Assembly (NCBI RefSeq): GCF_904846525.1
Contig: NZ_CAJHAZ010000005.1
Coordinates: 1 to 64,000, forward strand
Source: Psychrobacter sp. 1044
GTDB lineage: Bacteria; Pseudomonadota; Gammaproteobacteria; Pseudomonadales; Moraxellaceae
Length of the DNA stretch: 64,000 bases
Direction: 5' to 3'
The position numbers and the translations under genes were made by a program. Of the stretch, positions 36,383 to 45,882 are shown piece after piece. How positions within the stretch are numbered: position 1 is the stretch's first letter; each line of letters begins with the position of its first letter. The notes beneath the pieces are model-generated. The model had not been told where the DNA came from and searched no databases. It saw only the letters and a program-made list of their open reading frames with translations.

Positions 36383-38227
36383 TTATTGCTTCAAGTACTG
36401 ATTAACACGTGCTTCTGCGTCTTTGTCCGTCCACCAGTAATCAATCCCAATGGCATTAGAGGGCAGTTTTTCAGTATGTCGGTACTGATTCCAGTAAGCA
36501 ACATTGGTCGAAGACTTGCCATATAGCGGCACAACATAATGACCGACACGGAGCAATCGATCTAACACCTGAGTATATAAAACAATCTCATCACGATTTC
36601 TAGCATTGCCTAACTGATCTATCACTGTGTCAATCGCTGGGTTTTTGATACCAATGGTGTTTCTATTGCCTACTTCATCAGCAGCCGTACTGCCCCAAAA
36701 CGCTGCCTGCTCTGCACCTGGCGACAGACTCTGAGCAAATACATCAGTTACCATATCATAGTCAAAACGGCGAACACGCTCATAATACTGCGGCCCATCA
36801 ACTTGACGTAACGTCGTCTCAAACCCTAGCCGCTTTAAATTACGCAGATAAGGTAGAAGCACGCGCCCCATGGTTTCGCCCGTCATCAACATTTCAATCC
36901 GAGCAAGTTGTCCATTGGGCTGATATAGCTTCATATCCTCATAATAGAACCCAGCATCTAATAACAGCTGGCGCGCCTCTAACAAGCCTTGACGATTAAA
37001 ACCACTACCGTCACTGGTTGGCAATTGCCACTCGGCTAATACCGCTTGGCGTTGCAGCGGCTCAAGCTTAGGTAGTAAAGGCGTAAGTACTTTCATTTCT
37101 TCAACAGAGGGCGTACCTGTTGCAGCAAGCTCAGAGCCATGAAAGAAACTTTGCAAGCGTTCATATTGCCCATGAAACAAGGTCTTATTCATCCACTCAA
37201 AGTCATAAGCCTTGCTCAGTGCTTGGCGGACGCGAATATCTTGAAAGATTGGTCGGCGCATATTCATGACCAATGCTTGCATCGGTACAGGATTCTGACT
37301 GGCTATCGTCTCTTTATTAATCATGCCTGCTTTGACAGCTGGGAAATTATAACCCGTTGCCCAGTTCGAGGCTTTATTTTCAGGGCGAAAACGATATTGA
37401 CCGGACTTAAAACCTTCAAAGGCAATTTCATCACTTTGATAATAGACAAACTTAATCATATCAAAGTTATAACGACCACGATTGACCATCAAATCACGAC
37501 CCCAGTAATTGGGGTCACGTACGTAGCTGACCGAGCGTCCTGCATCGACACGCCCTAGCTTATAAGGACCACTACCCATCAATGGCGTCAAAGTGATTTT
37601 TTCAAAATCAGTATCGATAGAGGACTTGGCAAAAATAGGAAACTGTCCAACGGTTAATAAAATCTCTTTATTGTCATCAGAAGCAAATATGAATTTTACT
37701 TGCTGCTTATCAATAATCTGAATGTCTTTAATATCACCCAAATAACTACGGATATACATCGGACCTTTACTTAACAGTGCATCATAAGTCGCTTTGACGT
37801 CACTACTGGTGACGGGCGTTCCATCCCAAAAACGGGCGGCAGGATTAAGATGATAGATAATCCAACTGCTATCATCAGGGTCATAAGTGACCTTACTCGC
37901 CAGCTGCGGATACATGGTAAAGGCTTCATTTAATGAGCCTGTCATCAAGGTATCATAGAGATAATCGGTGCCAACCATCGCCACACCGGTGGTCATCCAT
38001 TTATTAGCCGCGTTAAAAGTACCACGAGCATCGAGCGATAACGTACCGCCTGTCGGTGCTTTTGGGTTGGCATAAGGCATAAAGGGCACACCGATATATT
38101 CAGTGGTACTATTATGACCTAGCGCAGTAGTGGTGATTGGAGCCGCGATACTGTCAGGTATCCAGCTCACTATTGCCCCTAATGTCGCCACTAATAAGGC
38201 GGTCTTTAGCATGGTATTTTTTATCAT
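36383..38227 (-). CDS. yejA: Peptide ABC transporter substrate-binding protein (YejA type)
   Basis: Periplasmic receptor that delivers peptides to YejBEF. From ATG 38227 it is 614 aa with a signal peptide (about 1-30, ending SIAAP); a longer reading to 38308 adds 27 unlikely residues, and ATG 38212 is also possible since neither has a clear ribosome-binding site. The SBP_bac_5 family features are present: the YejA-typical FMPYANPKAPTGGTLSLDARGTFNAANKWMT, WIIYHLNPAARFWDGTPVTSSDVKATYDALLSKG, and QALVMNMRRPIFQDIRVRQALSKAYDFEWMN. Its position before gloB-yejB-yejE-yejF supports the assignment. Confidence 0.93.
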   Translation of the reverse strand: MIKNTMLKTALLVATLGAIVSWIPDSIAAPITTTALGHNSTTEYIGVPFMPYANPKAPTGGTLSLDARGTFNAANKWMTTGVAMVGTDYLYDTLMTGSLNEAFTMYPQLASKVTYDPDDSSWIIYHLNPAARFWDGTPVTSSDVKATYDALLSKGPMYIRSYLGDIKDIQIIDKQQVKFIFASDDNKEILLTVGQFPIFAKSSIDTDFEKITLTPLMGSGPYKLGRVDAGRSVSYVRDPNYWGRDLMVNRGRYNFDMIKFVYYQSDEIAFEGFKSGQYRFRPENKASNWATGYNFPAVKAGMINKETIASQNPVPMQALVMNMRRPIFQDIRVRQALSKAYDFEWMNKTLFHGQYERLQSFFHGSELAATGTPSVEEMKVLTPLLPKLEPLQRQAVLAEWQLPTSDGSGFNRQGLLEARQLLLDAGFYYEDMKLYQPNGQLARIEMLMTGETMGRVLLPYLRNLKRLGFETTLRQVDGPQYYERVRRFDYDMVTDVFAQSLSPGAEQAAFWGSTAADEVGNRNTIGIKNPAIDTVIDQLGNARNRDEIVLYTQVLDRLLRVGHYVVPLYGKSSTNVAYWNQYRHTEKLPSNAIGIDYWWTDKDAEARVNQYLKQ

Positions 38228-38413
38228 AATAAAGTTATAACAAACCCCTATGCTAAACCCGTTTAGGTAACGAAAAATCAACGAACAACTGCAGAACAGT
38301 AATGGCATAAAATTTTATCATATCAAACTTAAGTTTTTTAACCTAATAGTTTGCAATGTTAAGTGCCACCTCTCCTGCTTGACCAAGCATAATAGATTGT
38401 TAATTTGCCATAA

Positions 38414-38447
38414 AAAAAGACGCAGCTGATAAAAGTTGCGTCTTTTT
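38414..38447 (-). terminator. Terminator of serC
   Basis: AAAAAGACGCA and TTGCGTCTTTTT pair around an 11-base loop, about 20 bases past the serC stop, with a T-run on the minus strand. Confidence 0.85.
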
Positions 38448-38467
38448 ATTTTAAAACTCATAAGTAT

Positions 38468-39577
38468 TTAAGCGTGTTTCTTTTCAAACGCAATCATAAA
38501 GTCAACCAACTGCTGCACCCAATCTAATGACACTGCATTGTAAATACTGGCGCGCATACCGCCCACATCGCGGTGACCTTTTAGATTCATCAAGCCTGCC
38601 GCTTCCGACTCTTCTAAGAATACTTTATCAAGGCTGCTGTCGGCTAAGGTAAACGGCACGTTCATGATAGAGCGATATTTGTGGTCAACTGGATTGCTAT
38701 AAAAGCTGCTATCATCAATCGTTTTATAGAGTAAATCGGCTTTTTGTTGGTTGATTTTGCCGATAGCAGCGACGCCGCCCTGCTCCTCTAACCAATCAAA
38801 TACCAGCCCTGCCAAATACCAGGAGTAAGTCGCTGGTGTGTTTGACATTGATTCTTTTTCAGCTTGGTGCTCATAGTTCATCAGCAGTGGGCACCATTCA
38901 CTCGCTTGACCCAATAGGTCTTCACGGATAATCACGATAATCAGACCTGCTGGCCCGATATTTTTTTGCGCACCCGCGTAAATCATGCCAAATTTAGAGA
39001 CATCAATAGGCTGTGACAAAATGCAAGAAGACATATCGACAACAATCGGCGCATCGACTTGTGGCGGCTCAAATATTTGCAAACCATGAATGGTTTCGTT
39101 GGCACAGTAATGAAAATAGGCAGCATCTTCGCTCAGGTTCCATTCGCTTTGGGCTGGTACGTCAGTAAAGTTACTGTCTTTGCCGGTTGCAACTTCGTTA
39201 ACTTCACCAAGACCCAGTTTGGCATAGCGCTGTGCTTCTTTGACCGCTTTACCAGACCATGCACCCGTCGTTAGATAGTCTGCGCGCCCACCATTTAGCA
39301 AGTTTAATGGAATCGCTGAAAACTGTAAGCTGGCACCGCCTTGTAAAAACAGCACTTTATAGTTATCTGGAATCTCCATCAATGAGCGCAATTTGGCTTC
39401 AGCTTTTTCGGTAATGGCGATGTATTCTTTACTACGGTGACTCACTTCCATGACCGACATGCCGCGTCCCTGCCAATCAAGCAACTCTTCTTGAGCACGT
39501 GACAATACGGCCGTCGGTATAGTAGCAGGTCCCGCTGAAAAATTGGGTACGCGGTTAGGAGCGGCTTTATTGGTCAT
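38468..39577 (-). CDS. serC: Phosphoserine aminotransferase
   Basis: PLP enzyme that makes 3-phosphoserine for serine synthesis and acts in pyridoxal phosphate synthesis. From ATG 39577 (AGGA eight bases upstream) it is 369 aa and begins MTNKAAPNRVPNFSAGPATIP. Family motifs: GRGMSVMEVSHRSKEY, LFLQGGASLQFSAIPLNLL, and the PLP-lysine region FGMIYAGAQKNIGPAGL, ending with LKGHRDVGGMRASIYNAVS. Length is normal. The probable holD lies upstream on the same strand, 107 bases away. Confidence 0.96.
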   Translation of the reverse strand: MTNKAAPNRVPNFSAGPATIPTAVLSRAQEELLDWQGRGMSVMEVSHRSKEYIAITEKAEAKLRSLMEIPDNYKVLFLQGGASLQFSAIPLNLLNGGRADYLTTGAWSGKAVKEAQRYAKLGLGEVNEVATGKDSNFTDVPAQSEWNLSEDAAYFHYCANETIHGLQIFEPPQVDAPIVVDMSSCILSQPIDVSKFGMIYAGAQKNIGPAGLIIVIIREDLLGQASEWCPLLMNYEHQAEKESMSNTPATYSWYLAGLVFDWLEEQGGVAAIGKINQQKADLLYKTIDDSSFYSNPVDHKYRSIMNVPFTLADSSLDKVFLEESEAAGLMNLKGHRDVGGMRASIYNAVSLDWVQQLVDFMIAFEKKHA

Positions 39578-39684
39578 AATCAATATCCTAAATATGATGA
39601 AGTCATCGTGGTTATTAAAGGTTGAATGTTGAAGGTGAATTTTATCGTTATTTTTTAATCTCTGTCATAGTAAGTGATAAGCCT

Positions 39685-40569
39685 TTAACTCTGACTCGAT
39701 AACTGCTCCCAAAGCTGACGTTTGAGATTACTATCAGTAAGCATTTCATCCAACGTGGGTGCAGTCGTCAGGTTAGGATGTTCCAAACCTTCAGGAAGTG
39801 CGGTCAATGTCATTACCTGTATCTCTTCGCTACGGCCAATTTTAAAGAAGTATCCAGCAAGGCTGGCATTGGCAAGCTCAGCCGTATCCATACCTTCACA
39901 AATAGGGAATGAGGTCGTCTCACAACTGATGGATAAGGCTTGCGTGATATTTTTCCACAATTTTTGGCTGTCATGATTAAGGGCTTGGATATCCACCAAA
40001 ATCACCCAATCGCCATAGCGACCACCTTGTAAATCAAAGGGTGCTACCTTTTTGAATCTTTCCTCTTGAAAGCCCTCTTCTTTAAAACTGCCATTTCCAA
40101 AGCTCGAAGCGTCATTTATATCAGCAATAGAAGTTTGCTGTACAACAGTATCTACAAAGGAGGTAACGGCTGGCTTAGATATATTAAGGGCATTAGGAGT
40201 AGTCGAGTCAAAACTATAAGTAACAGGGCTTTGCTGGTCAGAATAGCTTAGTGCTGTCTCATTCGCATTATCGTAATAATGATTAATAGAATCATCATCT
40301 ACTACACTTGACATAGCATCAATATTTGAGGATTTAATATTTGGGGATTCGACGCTTGGCTGTTCAGTGCTCGTCGCAGAAGAACTGCTAGCATTAGCTA
40401 AAGTTGAGTTAGCTATAGTCTGCTCAGGCAGAGTAGGCGCAGAAATATCTACGATACTCAGGGTCTCAGAGCTCGGCTGCACCCACTGATTGATACCCAT
40501 CATCGCTAAAATCTGGCGCTGCTGCATACGATGCTGCAATACAATCAGCGGGTCTTGGATATCACTCAT
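39685..40569 (-). CDS. holD: Probable DNA polymerase III subunit psi with long linker
   Basis: Predicted psi, the clamp-loader accessory that joins DnaX to chi and SSB. The 294-aa protein has an N-terminal helix ILAMMGINQWVQP at 20-32, matching the DnaX-binding peptide of E. coli HolD (QLGITQW), and a C-terminal domain at about 184-294 whose order fits psi: a strand and helix (WVILVDIQALNHDSQ), LAGYFFKIGRSEE, and the last helix APTLDEMLTDSNLKRQLWEQL, comparable to the end of HolD. Between them lie about 150 Ser/Asn/Asp-rich residues with no structure. E. coli HolD is 137 aa, so the extra length is entirely this linker. Similarity is weak and judged by eye; the alternative is an unrelated protein with the same short motifs. 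Confidence 0.68.
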   Translation of the reverse strand: MSDIQDPLIVLQHRMQQRQILAMMGINQWVQPSSETLSIVDISAPTLPEQTIANSTLANASSSSATSTEQPSVESPNIKSSNIDAMSSVVDDDSINHYYDNANETALSYSDQQSPVTYSFDSTTPNALNISKPAVTSFVDTVVQQTSIADINDASSFGNGSFKEEGFQEERFKKVAPFDLQGGRYGDWVILVDIQALNHDSQKLWKNITQALSISCETTSFPICEGMDTAELANASLAGYFFKIGRSEEIQVMTLTALPEGLEHPNLTTAPTLDEMLTDSNLKRQLWEQLSSQS

Positions 40570-40714
40570 GCTTATTTACTATCCTACTTATCTAAAATGG
40601 ATTTACAGGCTTTTAATGGCAAAAACAATATTAAAGAACGATATTAAAAAAAGAATTAAAAATATAGTCCATTCAATTTAAAAAAGAATACTTAAATGCC
40701 GTCAATGACATTGC

Positions 40715-42250
40715 TCAAAAAATCTGCCGAACGCCTAGCCAATGATTGGCAAGCTCGGTCAAGCAATCATATTCATCTTGACTGACTATCGTATCGTGTA
40801 ACATCACTGTATGCAATGTGCTCAGCCATTGCCGGTAAGTAGGATAAGCATAAGAATGGCGCAGACTATCATTGCCCGCCTTATCTACACTATCTGCATT
40901 TCCGTCTTGTCTATGAGCATTATAATCTATTTGATCGCCGCCCTGTTGCCTCTGTCTATAATTATCATTACCTTTGGCTTCTGATGCAGGCGACTGACTG
41001 GCAGGCGCTATAAAAATAGGCACCGCTTCTATCACTGCCAATAATTGGACACTATTTATATTTTGCACAGTCAATAGTAGCCATTGCAAATTTGCGTCAC
41101 TAACAGCGGCTAAGTCAATATCAATTAAACGTGCGTGACGCCGCAAATCCACAAGATAGTGAGCAACACTGTCATTATTATAGCCGAGTACTGAAGTACG
41201 TGCTGAAATGTGTACTGAGCTATCTAGTGCTGATACGATTTGACCCTTGACATCTTTTGATAGGCGATAAGCCAATAAAACAAGCATTGTTTTCGCCGCA
41301 ACATCGAGACCATCAAATACCTGTCCTGAAGGGTCAATCTGGTCATAAATATCATCTCTACCCGCTTGCAATGTTTGCTGCCATAACCATAATAGCTGAG
41401 GCTGAGCATGCACGTGTTTCTCGTTCAATACAGTAGACAATATAGGTAATAATTGCTGCAACTGTAGCGCTTGCCATAATGATAAAATCGGTGGCAACCG
41501 AGAGTCGATTTTTCCTGAGTGCGTTGATACTGGCTTATTTTTATCCATAGCACCATCTTCACTGGCTATGTTATCAGCCAAATGTTGACTTAAATCTGCC
41601 GTGAGGTAGTGTTCAAATAGCTCAATGATACCCTGTTGATAGCGCATCAGCATTGTACGACACTTTTTTTGCTGCACATAATGTTGATGATCTTGATTGC
41701 TATGACTCGCTTCATATCTTAAGCGTGATTCATTGATAGCAGTTTCTGACAGGTTATGCTGACTCAGTTGCTTTATTGCCAATGCAATTAATGCGTTGTC
41801 TAAACGCCTATCAAGATGTGCCACTGCCGCTAATAATTTATGATCTATCGTATGCGCTAAAAATTGGGGGTGGCTGCTAATATTAGCGCTAGCGTTATTA
41901 TTGATTTCAGCAGCAGACGCTTTATCGTTAGCAATTCCAAGCCAGATATCACTCAAGTCATAACTCTCAGTCGTTGCTAATATACGACCTTGATGGCACA
42001 ACATAACTGCTTCAATCAAAGCTTGCGCCCCGAGCGGGTGATAACTGTGATTGAGTATATACTGCGGCAGTGAAACTTTTTGTCTATCGTCGATACCAAT
42101 CAATGTATCCGATGGCAAATCGCTATCAGGTTTTGCTTGCCATGGCTTGAGCAACTGATGAATACCGGTATTTTGCGCTTGAACTTGTAAACGTCCTGCA
42201 ACAACGACATCTTTCTCGATAACAAACTCTGGCCCCTTATCTTCGTCCAA
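40715..42250 (-). CDS. Hypothetical protein, about 511 aa
   Basis: I do not recognise it. The protein is soluble and mainly helical, rich in Gln, Leu, Ala and His, with low-complexity Asn/Gln patches (about 115-125 and 430-455). More ordered stretches include LPQYILNHSYHPLGAQALIEAVMLCHQGRILATTESYDLSDIWLGI (about 60-105) and LLALWLLLTVQ-type helices after 340. The start is unclear: the frame is open upstream to a stop at 42385-42383 next to the end of the M48 gene, but has no ATG or GTG there, so TTG 42250 is used. It lies between the M48 protease gene and the probable holD on the same strand. No catalytic motif, signal peptide or membrane segment is seen. Confidence 0.6.
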   Translation of the reverse strand: MDEDKGPEFVIEKDVVVAGRLQVQAQNTGIHQLLKPWQAKPDSDLPSDTLIGIDDRQKVSLPQYILNHSYHPLGAQALIEAVMLCHQGRILATTESYDLSDIWLGIANDKASAAEINNNASANISSHPQFLAHTIDHKLLAAVAHLDRRLDNALIALAIKQLSQHNLSETAINESRLRYEASHSNQDHQHYVQQKKCRTMLMRYQQGIIELFEHYLTADLSQHLADNIASEDGAMDKNKPVSTHSGKIDSRLPPILSLWQALQLQQLLPILSTVLNEKHVHAQPQLLWLWQQTLQAGRDDIYDQIDPSGQVFDGLDVAAKTMLVLLAYRLSKDVKGQIVSALDSSVHISARTSVLGYNNDSVAHYLVDLRRHARLIDIDLAAVSDANLQWLLLTVQNINSVQLLAVIEAVPIFIAPASQSPASEAKGNDNYRQRQQGGDQIDYNAHRQDGNADSVDKAGNDSLRHSYAYPTYRQWLSTLHTVMLHDTIVSQDEYDCLTELANHWLGVRQIF

Positions 42251-42382
42251 CTCATTCTTTATTTCATTTGCAGGAAAAGCAGTAATTTTTTTGTCTATAA
42301 CATCATTGCTGTTATTAGTAAGGCTTTTATTGTTATTTAACGCTGATTGAGTTTCAAATATTGATGATTGGCTATTTTTTTC

Positions 42383-43792
42383 TTATTTATTTTTGCTTAG
42401 GCTATTTACTTTTATGACGCCCCAATCCCCTAATCGCCGCTGCTCATATATCTCTTTTATTTTCTGTTGATTTATGCGCTTTTCTTTAGCTACTTTTACC
42501 GCAAAATCATGATAAGCGTTGGCATTAATGGCACTCATTCGCTCAGCCAAGCTCGGATGGGTGGCAAACCAAGAGACGTCACCCAAATCAGCACCACTAC
42601 TGGCAAAGAAGAAGTGACTAAGACCATTGATATCGGCGATACTGGTTAAGCGCGAACCAAGTGAATCTTGATGAATGGCTTTCAGTGTTGCCATAATGGC
42701 AGGTGAGCGTGTGAGCTGCACGCTGGTCGCATCGGCAAGCAATTCACGCTGGCGATTAAAGCTGTGTTTAATCAGTTGCGCACTGGCCATACTCGAAAAA
42801 CTCAATCCATGTATTAACAACGTCCAAATATTGCGCGGTGCTTGACTATCGAACTTATTATTATTTTGTAGCCATCGTGACTGGCTCTTAGCTGACGACT
42901 GCTGGCTTTGTGATTGACTTTGCCAATAGCTTACCCATTCACTATGGGTGGTAAAGCTTGCTGTTTGAGATTCAGTGCTACGCGCATGGCTATCGACGGC
43001 TCTTTGTGACAAGAGATTGCGTCGATTGACCGCATCATCAAAATAATTGTGATGGCTATTCTGATGACTGCGTTGATTACCAGCGCCAAAATTATTAATA
43101 GAATCACTCCAATCATAGAGTAATTGCAAGCCTGCCAGTACCACCATCAGTTGCAAATTAAACGTCGCATCACCATGCAAGATATGACCATATTCATGCC
43201 CTATCAGCCCATACAGCCCCTCATCGGACAGCTTATCAAGCGCGCCTTGAGTGACGACCAACACCATATCTTGACTATGACGACCAGCAACGAAGCCGTT
43301 AATACCTTGCTCATCAGGCAGTATATAGAGAATCGGCATACGTACACCCGAAGCAATGGCTAGCTGCTGGGCAATCTCATAATAACGACGGTAGACAGGC
43401 GGGAAATCTCGCTCATCACGCACGGCGATATGGTGGGCGCTGAAACGAACCTTTGGTATAGGCTCATGCTGATGGGCAACCCCTTGACTATGCTCCCACG
43501 CATCTTGGCTGTGGTCGATAAACAGCCGAACCCCGCCCACACGCTGAGCAATAGCGCGACCACCCGCTTCTAAACGTCTGTACTCTAAAAAACTACCGAT
43601 CACAAAGCTACCGATTGTCCAGATAGCAACCAATATCAACACCCAATGATAAATGCCACCAGTAAATATCGTCAGCAGCAGCGCCATGATACCCAGCGCT
43701 ACTGCCAGATGGGCAAAGACAATGAGAAAAAATAGCCCATAGAGCAATAGACTTCGCTGGGTACGGGTGCGTTGTTCACCAAAAAAATCCAT
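42383..43792 (-). CDS. M48-family membrane zinc metalloprotease (HtpX/BepA-like)
   Basis: Membrane-anchored zinc endopeptidase. The 469-aa protein has two membrane helices near the start (about 17-40 and 47-69), then the catalytic HExxH motif as HEYGH at 199-203 (LIGHEYGHILHGD), and the third zinc ligand region after about 350 (NRQRELLADATSVQLTR, the E-x3-D of the family). A Gln/Ser/Asn-rich stretch (about 235-320) interrupts the protease domain. A lemA gene lies directly upstream, as often found for this type of M48 protease. Likely role in envelope protein quality control; substrates unknown. Confidence 0.9.
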   Translation of the reverse strand: MDFFGEQRTRTQRSLLLYGLFFLIVFAHLAVALGIMALLLTIFTGGIYHWVLILVAIWTIGSFVIGSFLEYRRLEAGGRAIAQRVGGVRLFIDHSQDAWEHSQGVAHQHEPIPKVRFSAHHIAVRDERDFPPVYRRYYEIAQQLAIASGVRMPILYILPDEQGINGFVAGRHSQDMVLVVTQGALDKLSDEGLYGLIGHEYGHILHGDATFNLQLMVVLAGLQLLYDWSDSINNFGAGNQRSHQNSHHNYFDDAVNRRNLLSQRAVDSHARSTESQTASFTTHSEWVSYWQSQSQSQQSSAKSQSRWLQNNNKFDSQAPRNIWTLLIHGLSFSSMASAQLIKHSFNRQRELLADATSVQLTRSPAIMATLKAIHQDSLGSRLTSIADINGLSHFFFASSGADLGDVSWFATHPSLAERMSAINANAYHDFAVKVAKEKRINQQKIKEIYEQRRLGDWGVIKVNSLSKNK

Positions 43793-43850
43793 CTATATGC
43801 CTGACTTAAAAATAGCTAAACGCATCTGAACATATGAATATAATTCAATA

Positions 43851-44447
43851 TCAGCCCATATTGACGACAGGTGCTTGAGCGATCACCTTTCTGTCTTCAA
43901 AAACTAGCGGGCTTAACGGGCGAAAGCCAAAAGTCGTACTAATAAGATTGTTGGGAAATACCTCGCGGTCATTGTTGTAGAACATCACGCTGTCATTATA
44001 GTGCTGACGGGCGAAGCCAATGCGGTTCTCAGTATTGGTCAGCTCATCCATCAACTCTTTAATCATACTGTCCGCCTTTAGCTCAGGGTAAGCTTCCACA
44101 ACCGCTGAAAACTGCCCTAACGCTTTAGACAGCATACTCTCAGCTTTGGCAAATAGCGCCATATGCTCAAGCGAGTCTGGCTGATGTGTATTGGAGTCTT
44201 GCAAGCTCTGGGCATGATTACGTGCACTAATCACACGGGTCAGCGTCTCTTCTTCATGCGTTAGATAGCGTTTAGCAGTTTCAACCAAATTTGGAATCAA
44301 ATCATGACGGCGCTTCAGTTGCACATCTATTTGAGCAAAACCATTTTTCGCTTGGTTGCGAGCGCGTACCAATTTATTAAATATAGATACGCCAAACACA
44401 ATCACTAGTAGCACGAAGGCAATGAACAACCAAACAAACATCTTCAT
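43851..44447 (-). CDS. lemA: LemA family protein
   Basis: Membrane-anchored helical protein of unclear role, usually next to an M48 protease as here (58 bases). The 198-aa protein starts with a hydrophobic segment (1-22, MFVWLFIAFVLLVIVFGVSIF), followed by the family signature FNKLVRARNQAKNGFAQIDVQLKRRHDLIPNLVETAKRYLTHEEETLTRVI and LTNTENRIGFARQHYNDSVMFYNN, then FPNNLISTTFGF. The four-helix fold faces outside the inner membrane or the cytoplasm depending on topology. Start at 44447 gives MKMFVWLF. Confidence 0.94.
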   Translation of the reverse strand: MKMFVWLFIAFVLLVIVFGVSIFNKLVRARNQAKNGFAQIDVQLKRRHDLIPNLVETAKRYLTHEEETLTRVISARNHAQSLQDSNTHQPDSLEHMALFAKAESMLSKALGQFSAVVEAYPELKADSMIKELMDELTNTENRIGFARQHYNDSVMFYNNDREVFPNNLISTTFGFRPLSPLVFEDRKVIAQAPVVNMG

Positions 44448-44547
44448 AAGAAAACCCTAAAGTGTCCAGAATGTTAATAAAAGTTAATACATTGTATTTT
44501 AACCCATCTTAATCAACCAAAGGTCGGAATCGGACAAAAAAAGGTCG

Positions 44548-44576
44548 AAAAAAAGCCCTTTACAATGAAGGGCTTA
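44548..44576 (-). terminator. Terminator downstream of ffs
   Basis: On the minus strand AAGCCCTT pairs with AAGGGCTT around a 7-base loop and is followed by a run of T. It lies about 65 bases past the 3' end of the SRP RNA and before lemA. Confidence 0.8.
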
Positions 44577-44641
44577 ATAGATCAAACGAGCATTTCTAAT
44601 TAAACATTAAAATAGTTATCAAATTTTAGACAAAAAAAAGC

Positions 44642-44748
<107 letters not shown>

Positions 44749-45005
44749 AGTTGCAAATTATACAAGAATTTTTAAATATTACAACCCCTATCGTAAAACT
44801 CTTTCTATTACCTCCAAACGCCCTGTAACTTAGGTGACAAAATTCTCACAGCAAGCCTGTTAAATTTTGCTATTTTAGTTGAGGAAGCTGAGCATACTCG
44901 GTATCAACTAATAACTAAAATGGACAGCTTCTCATATAAAGGCGAGTCTTACCTATGGTATGGCTCACCTAAATACTATTGATATAACTCACTCAGGAGA
45001 TCATT

Positions 45006-45722
45006 GTGAAAACCACTTTACTTAATAAAGCCGCTCTAACGACTGGTACTGCATTTCTACTCACAGCCATGATGGGTAGCGCACATGCAGAACCAACAGG
45101 CTACGATCAGCTTACTTTTCAGACAGAAGTAAAAGAAGAAATCCAGAATGATGAAGTACGAGCCAGCTTATATAAAAAAGCGCAGGCAACGGATTCTAAA
45201 ACTCTAGCGACAACGCTCAACACCTCAATTAATAATGCCATGAAAATTGCTAAGCGCTATCCAACGGTCACCGTGAGCACCGGACAACAGCGCACCTACC
45301 CTCGCTATGATAAAAATGACAAAATCATTGGCTGGACAGGACAAGCAAACATCGATTTAAAAAGTACCGACTTTGCAGCCACCAGCCAACTCATCGCTGA
45401 CCTACAAGAAACGTTGGTGATGGACAATCTGAACTTTGGTGTCTCAGATACCAAGAAGGATGCGCTTGAGCAAAAGCTGATGACCAATGCGTCTCGTGCC
45501 TTTCAGCAACAAGCTAAAAACCTAACACGCGCTTGGGATGCTCGTGGCTATCGTGTGGTTAATGTGAATTTAAATACAGGTAGCAACTACCCACGTCCGA
45601 TGTATAGTGCTATGAGCATGAAAGCAGGCGCGGCAGACGAGTCAGTACCTAGCCAAAGTTTTGAATCTGGCAATAGTACTATCTCAGTGACTGCTAATGG
45701 TACGATTGAATTGACTAAATAA
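45006..45722 (+). CDS. SIMPL-domain (DUF541) secreted protein
   Basis: Envelope protein of the SIMPL/YggE family, poorly understood; YggE of E. coli is linked to oxidative-stress tolerance. The 238-aa protein has a signal peptide (about 1-29, cleavage after AHA before EPTGYDQ), then the family features: VRASLYKKAQATDSKTLATTLNTSINNAMKIAKRYPTVTVSTGQQRTYPRYDKNDKIIGWTGQANIDLKSTDF, and later YRVVNVNLNT. AGGAG precedes the GTG/ATG region; start at 45006 (GTG) fits the signal peptide. Likely periplasmic. It is monocistronic and followed by a terminator. Confidence 0.88.
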   Translation: MKTTLLNKAALTTGTAFLLTAMMGSAHAEPTGYDQLTFQTEVKEEIQNDEVRASLYKKAQATDSKTLATTLNTSINNAMKIAKRYPTVTVSTGQQRTYPRYDKNDKIIGWTGQANIDLKSTDFAATSQLIADLQETLVMDNLNFGVSDTKKDALEQKLMTNASRAFQQQAKNLTRAWDARGYRVVNVNLNTGSNYPRPMYSAMSMKAGAADESVPSQSFESGNSTISVTANGTIELTK

Positions 45723-45761
45723 GCTGTAAATACATAGAATTAATAAATATCCTGATAAACA

Positions 45762-45795
45762 TAAAGGCAAGCGCTGATTGCAGCGCTTGCCTTTA
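45762..45795. terminator. Bidirectional terminator
   Basis: TAAAGGCAAGCGCTG and CAGCGCTTGCCTTTA form a perfect 15-bp stem with a 4-base loop. It sits between the SIMPL gene (plus) and the DUF4124 gene (minus). Confidence 0.85.
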
Positions 45796-45882
45796 TATTT
45801 ATACAGAAGAAATTAACTTATAAAGTTACTCTACTTTGTATGGGTTCTTATACTTATCCATGATTGACACATTGCCTACAAG

